This document shows positions 34,733-43,305 of a stretch of 64,000 nt of DNA, piece after piece. Source of the DNA: Podospora bellae-mahoneyi (taxonomy: Eukaryota; Ascomycota; Sordariomycetes; Sordariales; Podosporaceae); contig NC_085886.1 in NCBI RefSeq assembly GCF_035222275.1, positions 2,108,001-2,172,000 of the forward strand, written 5' to 3'. A program made the translations under genes and the position numbers. The stretch's first letter is position 1, and every line of letters begins with the position of its first letter. The notes under the pieces are model-generated. The model saw only the letters and a program-made list of their open reading frames with translations. It did not search any database and was not told the origin of the DNA.

Positions 34733-35771
34733 CAGTTTGATTCCCTCGTTGATAGCGAGGGACCCAAAACTGGAGCCATCACGTCCGAGCCGGAGACACT
34801 GCATGCCGACCAGCCGCAAGCCAAGCCACGGAGCCAGGGGAAGTTGCCGCCTGCTCAGCGGCGGCTGATGAAGGGCTTTACGGCGAGCCCAGGGTCGACT
34901 GAGGTGTCGCGTCCTAGCCCGCTTCGCTCTGTAATGACGGCTTCTTAAGTTACCACTTTGCATAGGGTGGGGGTGGGTTGTCGAGGGGCTTGGTTTTTGG
35001 ACACTCCTTTGTGGGGAGGTGTGCAGGACAGCTTTCGAGACACCATCCATCATCATCAAGTTTGCTTCCGAGGCCTTTTTATTTTTGTAAACTGCCTCCA
35101 GGAAGAATCGAGAGGAACGAGAAGTCGGATAAGTTCGTTGAAAGGTATCACTTCATTACAGGGCACGTCAGGTCAAGGAGGAATGGTTCGGGGAAACCTT
35201 GGGGGCACGAGGCTGGACCGGATTTGAGATTTCGTTTCTGATGTTTCAATTCCGGGCCACGCGGGGTGTCTATTCGGTCTTTACTACTGTCGATTCGCGG
35301 AAGGAAAGCAGGGCTTAGATATGTAGCTAGTTTGCGGGACCCAACACTCTTTTTTCACTTGATTTTGTTTCTTTTATTGTGTATGATGACGCTTCTGTTG
35401 TGTATGAGTATGATGTTATGATGTATGAGTGAAAGTGACTTGAAAAGCCGTGTAACGAAAGACCGAACTCGGCCGGTAGAAATACAGGCCTGCGGGGTTT
35501 CAAACTCGAAAACTTTGTGAATCGAATCCGGGGGGCGGGGGGAAGGCGGGGGCACTTATGAGACGGGCGGGCCGGGCCGGTGGTGGTTGTATCACGCAAA
35601 GGGTGGGTAACTTCTACAGATTTAGGTTGGACGTCAGTTTCTGTTTTTGTCGAGCGCAGGGCGTCAAACTTTTTCCTTTGAGTTTGTACATATCAATTGA
35701 GTCGCTATATCAGAGTGAACCCAGCTCCCTCTCATAACTGGCAACCATTACCGACAGAGGAGAGTTAGACA
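34733..35771 (+). other. eRF1 3' flank and promoter of the prephenate dehydratase gene
   Basis: About 1040 bases between tandem genes. The first 213 are an open, GC-rich continuation of the eRF1 frame (71 codons, then TAA). The rest is T-rich 3'-UTR-like and promoter sequence with no recognisable gene. Confidence 0.5.
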
Positions 35772-36793
35772 ATGGCGGAAAAGACAAAAGTTGCCTTTTT
35801 GGGCCCGGTGGCTTCGTATTCTCACCAGGTATTTCTTTATCAGTCATGCCATTCTTGTATTTCATGAGCTTTAGCTGACAGGTTGGGGGGTAGGCAACAA
35901 AATTGGCCTTTCCGGATGAAAACACGCATGAGCTCATCCCCGTGAAGACGATCCGCGGTTTGTCTCTTCCACCCCCCCACCCCCCCTCCATTTTTTTTTT
36001 TTTTGGTGCATATATTAATGATATAATAGAAGTCTTCGACACGGTCCAAGCCAGGGGTACAGAATACGGCGTCGTCCCGTTCGAGAACTCGACCCACGGC
36101 CCGGTGTCAATGACGCTGGAAGCGCTGGCTGATCGGGGGGATGAACTGCGGGATGTGGTTGTTTGCGGGGAGGTGTACCTGGGGGTTCACCACTTTTTGC
36201 TTGGGAAGAAAGGGGGGAGGTTGGAGGATGTGAGGAGGGTGTATAGTCATCCGCAGGCGTTTGGGCAGACGGGGAGATGGATGAGGAGGTTTTTGCCGGG
36301 GGTTGAGATGGTGGAGGTTAGTAGTACGTCAAAGGCGGCGGAAATCGTGGCGACGGGGGGGGATGAGGGGTGGGCGGCTGTGGCGGGGGAGATGGCGGGA
36401 CGGGAGTATGGGCTTGGGGTGCTGGGGGAGAGGATTGAGGATAGGGGGGATAACGAGACTCGGTTTTTTGTTGTGGGGAGGAAACAGGAAAAGGGGGAGG
36501 GGAGGGGGAAGGGGAAGAATCTGGTCAGTTTTTGTGTGGGATCTCATGATGAGCCGGGTGCGTTGGCGGAGGTGTTGGGGTGTTTTAGGGAGAGGGGGTT
36601 GAACCTGACGAGCATTAATAGTGTTCCTGGGTTGAGGGAGGGGATGAGGCCGTTTGAGTATTTGTTTTTTGTGGAGTTTGAGGGGACGGGGCAGGTGGAT
36701 GAGGGGGAGAGGGTGAAGGGGGTTTTGGAGGATTTGGAGAGCAAGACGAAGGGGTGGAGGTATCTGGGGGGGTGGGAGAGTGCAAGGAGGTAG
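35772..36793 (+). CDS. pha2: Prephenate dehydratase
   Basis: Three exons, 35772-35828, 35894-35957 and 36030-36793; product 294 residues. It converts prephenate to phenylpyruvate in phenylalanine synthesis. The start VAFLGPVASYSHQ is the classic GPxGTYSHQ-type opening, and VVPFENSTHGPVSMTLEAL forms the active-site region. The catalytic Thr-Arg-Phe is in NETRFFVV. A C-terminal ACT domain (HDEPGALAEVLGCF, LNLTSINS) should bind phenylalanine for feedback control. Intron 2 contains a run of T. From about 36115 the codons end overwhelmingly in G (GGG, GTG, GAG), unlike the first ~65 codons. HTD2 follows on the same strand 288 bases later. Confidence 0.95.
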
Positions 36794-36907
36794 AGGGAAG
36801 GGGGAAAAAAGACATGAAGACATACTAGAGATCTTTGGGAAGAAAGCTTGAAAGTAAACTGAGAGAAGAAGGGGACGGAATTATACCAGACAAAGAAATG
36901 GCACATC

Positions 36908-36920
36908 TAACCCTAACCCT
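36908..36920 (+). repeat. Telomere-like TAACCCTAACCCT motif
   Basis: Two tandem CCCTAA-type units, 160 bases upstream of the HTD2-like start codon. The same motif occurs in the PEX3/ATG101 divergent promoter and at 43111. Confidence 0.8.
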
Positions 36921-37081
36921 CTTCTCTTTTGGTTCATACCTATCTCACTTGGTGAATTCAACGTCAGTTGGTTGATGTACACCAATCGACTTAACACACA
37001 GCTCATCAACCCTGAACAATACACAACCAAACTCAATTTCCCGTAGAGTCTTTTATTCCCAATCATCGCACACTTCTCCCA

Positions 37082-38221
37082 ATGCGCTCAATACGCCCCC
37101 TCCTCACCCACCACCTCCGCCTCCGTCCACCACCACGGCTCCCTCATCTTCTCACACCTCACGACCAAAAACCATACTCTTCCTCCCCTTTACCACCACC
37201 ACCATTGATAAACCCCGAATCCTACCTCGCCTCCGCCCGCCAAAAGTTTGTCTCTCAACCCCCCAAAATCATCTCAGCAACCCTCACCCGCTCAAAAGCA
37301 GACCAGCTCACCCTCGCCCTCGAAGACGCCAACCCCGCCTTTCGCCAATCGCACGGTGAATTCGAGGACGGTGACCCGCTTCCTCAGGGGTATCACATGG
37401 TTTACTTTGAACCTAAGATGTCGTCTTACCAGCCGATGGCTGACGGGACAGACCCGTATCATTTCCCGGGGCGGCCTTTCGCAAGAAGGATGTGGGTTGG
37501 GGGGGAGGTAAATTTTGAGAGGGAGTACATGGGGTGTATGTTGCTGGGTGAAGGGGGGAAGGAAACAAAGGCGGAGTGTAGGGAGTGGGTTGAGAGTGAG
37601 GGGGTGGAGGTGAAGGGGGGGAAGGTTTTTGTCGAGGTGGGGAGGGAGTATTTTGCTCTGACAGGGGAAGAAAAAGTGAAGGTGCTGACAGAGAAGAGGA
37701 GGCTGGTGTTTTTGAGGCCGTTGGAGGAGGAGCTGGCGCGGCAGGTTGAGAGACTGAGACTGGGTGACAAGAAGGCCGTGGAGAGGAAAAAGATCAAGGT
37801 TCCTTGGAGACCGTTTTTTTCCTTTTCTCTTAGGCCGGATGCCCAGTTTTTGTCGTTGTTTTCTGTCTTGACGAGCAATGCTCATCGGATTCATCTTGAT
37901 AGCAAGTATGCGAGGGTGGAGGAGGGGTATAAGGATGTGCTGGTTCATGGGCCTTTGACGCTGGTGTTGATGTTGGAGGGTCTTGCGTCTTATTTGCACA
38001 AGAGTGGAAAGGAGAAGAGGAGGTGGATAAAGAGTATGAGCTATAGGAACTTGGCGCCGCTGTTTAAGGGGGATGAGGTGAGGGTTTGTGGTGCTTTGGC
38101 CAAGAGTCAAGGGGGCGGGGAAGGGGAGGAGGAGTGGGTGGTTTGGATTGAGGATTTCGAGGGGGGGTTGGCGGTCAAGGGGAGTGCTACTGTTGTTGGT
38201 AGGCAGGTGGTGGGGCCGTGA
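37082..38221 (+). CDS. htd2: HTD2-like mitochondrial 3-hydroxyacyl-thioester dehydratase
   Basis: Single exon, 379 residues. The first ~40 residues are Arg/Leu/Pro/Ser-rich with no acidic residue before Asp28, like a mitochondrial presequence. The hot-dog fold region contains TDPYHFPGRPFARRMWVGGE and the C-terminal hydratase segment RIHLDSKYARVEEGYKDVLV followed by HGPLTLVLMLEGL, whose Asp and His are the expected catalytic pair. Yeast Htd2 performs the dehydration step of mitochondrial type II fatty acid synthesis (supplying lipoate); the same role is inferred. Codons switch from C-ending to G-ending near 37480. The stop TGA is followed at once by TAG. It is only 240 bases from the end of PEX3 on the opposite strand. 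Confidence 0.85.
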   Translation: MRSIRPLLTHHLRLRPPPRLPHLLTPHDQKPYSSSPLPPPPLINPESYLASARQKFVSQPPKIISATLTRSKADQLTLALEDANPAFRQSHGEFEDGDPLPQGYHMVYFEPKMSSYQPMADGTDPYHFPGRPFARRMWVGGEVNFEREYMGCMLLGEGGKETKAECREWVESEGVEVKGGKVFVEVGREYFALTGEEKVKVLTEKRRLVFLRPLEEELARQVERLRLGDKKAVERKKIKVPWRPFFSFSLRPDAQFLSLFSVLTSNAHRIHLDSKYARVEEGYKDVLVHGPLTLVLMLEGLASYLHKSGKEKRRWIKSMSYRNLAPLFKGDEVRVCGALAKSQGGGEGEEEWVVWIEDFEGGLAVKGSATVVGRQVVGP

Positions 38222-38461
38222 TAGACAACACAGTGCTACAAATTATAATGTGTGAAACCTGTGCCTTGATGTATCCTTGATTTCATGCTAATAGTAATAA
38301 CAGACCATGTCTTGCTCTCTTTTCAACCCGTTGTATCCGTGTCATGTAATATGTAAGTGATAATACCAAAATATAAAAACAAACAAATCATCAAAGTGAA
38401 AACCACCGCCCTCGTTCATGATTGTACATCCCAACTTCCCTCTCTTACACAAGACACCTCA

Positions 38462-40236
38462 CTACCTCCGCGGACTCACAGCCCGTTCCCACGCCCCCTC
38501 AAAACTCCCCTGCGAACCTTGCCCAACGACAACAACACTCTCATCACCACCCCCCACAACGGTTGACCCTTCCAACCCAGGTGATCTGACCTCCTCCCTC
38601 ACAAGACCACTTACGCCACCCCCAGCGACGGTCTCATTTCTCCTCTGCTGCTCCCTCTGCAGCACCTCCAACTCCTCATCCTGCGCGATCTCCGCTTGCC
38701 AATTGGAAGAATACACCACCGCAGCAAAACCCTCCAAATCTCTCACCTGCTCCATCGCCTGCAAGTACCGGTTCGGCATCCCATTCCCGATATCGTGCGC
38801 CTGCCTCGTAAGCACGGAGAGGATCTTGGGAAGAAGCACCGCTCTTGACGTGAAGCCGGACATGTCCTCTGTTATGGTTGACACACCCACCACATCCTTG
38901 GCCAGCTGCCCCTTGAGAGTATCAAAGCCCGCGTCGAGGATCTGAGTTAGAACGCTGGAGAAGGTGGGGGAGTCGATCAAGTCGGCTGTCTCATCCAACA
39001 ACCGGCGTAATTGGACCGAGGTAGGGGTGATGTCTTCCCCAGTTGGGGATGGGGACGGGGAGGAGTCATCCAAGATGCCTGATTCGCGAAGGACGAAATC
39101 CTCAAGCTTTTCGGGAGGGAGGAGGAACCTGAGCCAAGCTGTGCCCATTCCTGAGGAGGGAGAGGAGCCTTCCACAAGGGTTCTGACGTTGGAGGTGAGT
39201 TGGAGGAAGTTATCGATTGTAACGGTGTCGCGGGGGGAGAGGTGGCCAAAGACCTGGCGGACGGCAGTCTCTACACGCTGCATGACGTCTACCCAGCCGC
39301 GGTTGAGAAGCCACCAGGAGAAGGTGAGGTAGCGGCGGTTGACTTCAAAGTCGGAACCATAATAGTGCTCGGGATTGTTGCCGTCGTCGTCGTTGTTTTC
39401 GAGGGAGATGGTTTGCTGGGCGGAGCCGGTGGCGAGGGAGACGACCGAGGAGAGGTAGGAGCGGCGGCCGAGGAGGTTGAGTTGAATGCGGGTTAGCATG
39501 GTTAAGAGGGAGAGCGTGTAGAGGAGGGTGTAGGCTCGGGTGATGGCTGGAGAGACAGGGGGGAGTTAGTATTGGGGGTTGGAATAGGGGTGGGCAAGGG
39601 GGCGTACAGCTGATGGTGAGATCATTCCAGAGTTGCCTTTTGGTCTTTTTTGGTTTGGGGGGTACTGAAAGGGCATCGCCTTCTTGGGCACCGTCGACAG
39701 GGACATTGCCGTCCCCTGAGATGGCAGCTGCTATGGAGGTTGGGACGGCAAGCTGACTTGTTTGTAAGCCGGCGTCACTCGTGACGCTGACGCTGAACAT
39801 GCTCCTTCCATCGTCATCTGTCTCTGCGGAAAGGCTGGGTGGACTTGTTGATCCGATGCTCTTCGTCCTGGCTAAGGCAGAGCCTTTCATCTGTTGGATT
39901 TCATATGTGATTCTCTCTGTGTTCATCGCCTCGAGGATGTTTGTCGTGGCGGTAGGTAGGAGGGCGAGGACGGTGAAGGTGCAGTCCTCTTGGTTTTGTT
40001 CGAATCGTCGTCGCAGACTGCACAGACAGATAGCATCAGCATTGGGGTGTTCATCAAGGAGGCAGAGAGAAGGCATACTTCTCCTTGGCGATGCGATCGC
40101 TGCTCATGCGCTCGCGTGCATCCTGGAGCTTGCCCAAGACATAATTGGTGACAACATAGCCGGCGCCGATAACACCAGCACCGATGGCGAGAGGTGTTCG
40201 GTTGCGGCGGAACCACCGCTTCGTGGCGGCCAACAT
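38462..40236 (-). CDS. pex3: Peroxin-3
   Basis: Three exons on the minus strand, 40236-40079, 40017-39608 and 39546-38462, joined in phases 2 and 1; product 550 residues. The start RWFRRNRTPLAIGAGVIGAG contains the basic cluster and the hydrophobic segment (~16-34) that anchors Pex3 in the ER/peroxisomal membrane. The second exon begins LRRRFEQNQEDCTFTVLAL, the family signature. The cytosolic domain follows, with YLTFSWWLLNRGWVDVMQRV and the mid-region helices. Pex3 is the membrane receptor for Pex19 and starts peroxisome formation. A Ser/Asp-rich insert (~110-165) and a low-complexity C-terminus look disordered. Codons near the 3' end are strongly G-ending, those at the start of exon 3 C-ending. 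Confidence 0.95.
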
Positions 40237-40744
40237 GGCAGAGTTTTGGGGGATTCGAGCTCGATCACAGCTCCTCCTTAGAATCAGGAGACGGCTACCT
40301 TATGCATGTGGTTGACGGGATGCACGTCTACACTACTGGGGGCGCGACACCAGCTGCTCTGGGCCTCCAATCGCGCTGAGCGAACCTCGGCTCTGCGGTT
40401 CTGATAGGGCTGATACCGTGATCCGGGGTAGGAAATCTGGAGTCAACCCTAACCCTTTAACACTCTGCAACTACCCCACGCCCAGCCCAAGGGGGCCCCT
40501 TCTTCGCAATCCACCGCCGCTTCCGTTTCGCTGATGGCCAACGTCACAGTTTGCTCGCCACGGACTGCCCCTGCCCCTCACCCGTAGCGTTGTCCGCTAT
40601 CGTTTAAAATGTTACTTTTGCTACCCCTCCACTCCCTCGCTCAATGACACCACAACCACCACCACCACTACCACCACAGCTGTCTGGATAACATCACCAC
40701 CTTTTCACTATCAGCATCAGTCATATCAGCAAATATCAGCAACC
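40237..40744. promoter_or_regulatory. Divergent promoter of PEX3 and ATG101
   Basis: A 508-base interval between outward-facing start codons of a peroxisome-biogenesis and an autophagy gene. It holds the telomere-like AACCCTAACCCTTT at 40445-40458. The leader before ATG101 has an ACCACCACC-rich run near 40655. Confidence 0.55.
40445..40458 (+). repeat. Telomere-like AACCCTAACCCT motif
   Basis: Two tandem CCCTAA-type units in the shared PEX3/ATG101 promoter, about 210 bases before the PEX3 start and 290 before the ATG101 start. Confidence 0.8.
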
Positions 40745-41537
40745 ATGAACGCGGAGGGTCCGCCCGAGTTTCTGCTCGAAGCATTCGCCGACCCTAACAC
40801 GGTGCGGGATGTTGTTCGCGGTAGGCTTCCCCTATTCACCCCTGTCTGCCCCTCCATCCTCTGATTGTCCTGCTCTATAGGTATTCTGCACACCATATTC
40901 TTTATGCGTTTCTTCCAGTCCATCCAGGCTGCCACAGCCACACGCGACTGTCTCGGGATCGACCTCGCCTACGTTCCCGACTCCGCAATCGAGACGCTGA
41001 TCGACCAGCGCGCAACATCACTCGCACGACAACTAGACGCTGAGCGCCCATCAGGAGGAGGTGGCCGCGGTCAGATCACTGTTCAGTTCTTTGAGAAGAA
41101 GCGTCGTAAGGGGACCTGGTTCGGGGCCGACGATGAGCTCTGCTGGGAGAGGTGGACCATCAAAATTACCGTCGCTGAACCCAAGACGGAGAGTGGTATG
41201 TTGATTTGACCTTTACTTTTTGTCCATTTTGTATCACCGAACACTAACTCACCCTCTTCGAAATATAGACCGTGCTAAGGTCCGGAAAGCAACCGAAACC
41301 ACGCTCCGCTCTACCGTCTTCAAGATCATGACCTATGTGACCGGCCACATGGACCACATCCCTCCCATCACCGAATCCAACGTCAACCCCTTCCCGTATC
41401 GCATTTACATTGGTAATCCTCCAAGTAATCAGCAATCACCATCATCGCAACAAAAGGCTGCCACGGCTGCTGCTGGAGTCGGAGCTAGAGTCGACGCTGT
41501 AGCGGGTGGCTGGGCAAAGAAGATGGGGATCTATTAG
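40745..41537 (+). CDS. atg101: Autophagy-related protein 101 (HORMA domain)
   Basis: Three exons, 40745-40820, 40881-41195 and 41269-41537, joined in phase 1 both times; product 219 residues to the first stop. Family segments: VRDVVRGILHTIFFMRFF, ITVQFFEKKRRKGTWFG, DELCWERWTIKITVAEPKTE, DHIPPITESNVNPFPYRIYI and the terminal WAKKMGIY, the usual fungal end. Atg101 is a HORMA-fold partner of Atg13 in the Atg1/ULK initiation complex; it occurs in moulds and animals but not in budding yeast. The stop is UAG followed by GAG. The same frame then remains open for 106 codons to another UAG and 77 more to UAA. It shares a promoter with PEX3. Confidence 0.93.
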
Positions 41538-42092
41538 GAGGATTTCCTCAGCAGTGATGCAGTCACAAAGGTGGTTGATATCGCAAAGGATATTGGTGAC
41601 AAGGTTGCTGCCGCTACGAAGGAAGTTGAAAAGAAATTTGACGTTTACCTGGCACAGTTGGAGGAAGAGGCCAGGAGGGCCGAGATGGAAGAGGTGAGGA
41701 GAAATGAGGAGTGGTTGCTAGTGGCTGAGGAGAGTCGGAAGAGGAATATGGAGCCGGCTGGTCATGGTGGCGTCGAGGAAAAAAATCTACCCAAGGACAA
41801 AAAGCACGATCACCAGCAGCCCCCCAAGAAAGATGATCAGTATGAGGAGATTCTCTAGGATGTGGACGGCCTTGAAGAGGAACCACCCGAAAGCAGCTGT
41901 TCGAGTTCGGAATCGTCTGTGTGTTCCTCAACAATACTGCTGTCCGGATCGCAGGAACTTGATCCAGTAACAATGGGGCAAATCCTCCCTAAGAAAAAGG
42001 ACACAGACCCATCGGAGCGGGACATGGTCGGTAGTTGGGAAGAGCAAAAGCTGCATGGTGTTTTCAGGGATCAGAAGAACTGCAAGGAATAA
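41538..42092 (+). other. In-frame, coding-like extension behind ATG101, interrupted by one UAG
   Basis: This directly continues the ATG101 frame. Segment 1 (41538-41855, 106 codons) is charged and coiled-coil-like: VVDIAKDIGDKVAAATKEVE, FDVYLAQLEEEARRAEMEEV, then Lys/Asp/His-rich. After UAG at 41856, segment 2 (41859-42089, 77 codons) is acidic and Ser-rich (DVDGLEEEPPESSCSSSESS) and ends at UAA, 42090-42092. There is no in-frame ATG near its start and no clear acceptor making it a separate exon. Options: extension made by UAG-to-UGG mRNA editing, readthrough, a decayed neighbouring gene, or chance. With both UAG read as Trp the product would be 404 residues. Confidence 0.4.
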
Positions 42093-43305
42093 ACGGGACA
42101 GGCGTTTGCTAATTAAAAAAGGACGGGAAACGGGCGTTTGGATTTGGTCATTATGTTTCAACGCTGCATTTGTAACACAGCACGGAAGGGAGAACAGCAG
42201 GTTCATGGTGGCTTTCGACAGTCAGAGGTGGGTATCACGCGCAACATGGCGGATTACAGCGAGTCTAGGGATACAACTGAAGGCGCTAGTCATGGGTAGT
42301 TATAGATTTTCTTATCAGGTAGGTACTAGGTTCATCGAGATACCCCTTTTTTTCTTGACTCTTTCTCTGCGAGGAGAGGATACACAATACAATTACTTTC
42401 TAATGTTGCGTCTTGGTTCTCTATTTTGTCTCAGTGTTGACTCTGAATTATGCCTGTCAGCTGGCTGGGTTTCGGCATGCGGTTGGCAGCGGTGTGGACT
42501 GTTGTCTGATCCTTTTTACGTTTGATGTGGCAGAGAGCTTTTTCAAGACCGTTCGTGACGATGGTAGGCGGTGCAGAGGGCGCTGCATTGTTTTTTTTTT
42601 TTGATGGGTTTGAGAGAGGTTGAGGACGGCATTCGGGATGGTCGCGGTGATGACCTGGATGAACAAGAGGGAGGAGGCGGGGCAATGGGGGAGGAGGATA
42701 CGGCTAACACAGATGACCCGGAGGTGAGGAAGGGTAGGGCAGGCGGGCTGGTTTTGGGTTGGTTCTCTATGTTCATTCCGGTGCTTAGAGTAGTAGGTAC
42801 TTCATGTCAAAGCAATTGAGCCGTTTTCTCTCGTCCAACAACTTTCAATGGCAAGAGTCTTTTCCATCAGCGGAACCCCATCCTGTTTGGGAGGAGCAGG
42901 GCGCTACCAAAGCGCGGAGTCAGAGGTTAATATAGGCAAAGATAGGGAAAGCGAACCTGAGACTGAATGGGGTGGTTGGATATCAGTTCTTATATATTTC
43001 ACTCTCATGATCGGTTAGGTGCCAGCTATCTTGCAGACTGGACAGGTCGTCAGTTGCCAATGATCTACCTCATTCATCATCTCTTGTTCTTCAGGGGCGG
43101 AAAGAGGTGCAGGGTTAGGGTTTTGGCAGTCTCTCGAAAATACCCCTGAACCCCCTGAAAAATAAAGCGCTGTTGGCCCATCAACTCCACTGATCCATTC
43201 TCAGCATCTCAAGTTGAACATGTCATCACAGCGATTATCAAAGCTCTGTACAGAATGCAATCTGGTTTGTCCCTCAATCATTCACGGCCATCAGCCGCGC
43301 GATAA
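42093..43305. other. Interval between the ATG101 region and the PLP decarboxylase
   Basis: About 1.2 kb. Open frames here (up to ~156 codons) lack family resemblance and overlap one another on both strands. A telomere-like AGGGTTAGGGTT lies at 43111-43122 and a short T run near 42590. Nothing else is recognised. Confidence 0.5.
43111..43122 (-). repeat. Telomere-like AGGGTTAGGGTT motif
   Basis: Two tandem TTAGGG-type units, about 185 bases beyond the stop codon of the minus-strand decarboxylase gene. Confidence 0.8.

Noticed and set aside
42055-42525. 156-codon frame on the + strand after the ATG101 extension
   Set aside because: It begins inside the last part of the ATG101-frame extension, has random-like composition and resembles no family.
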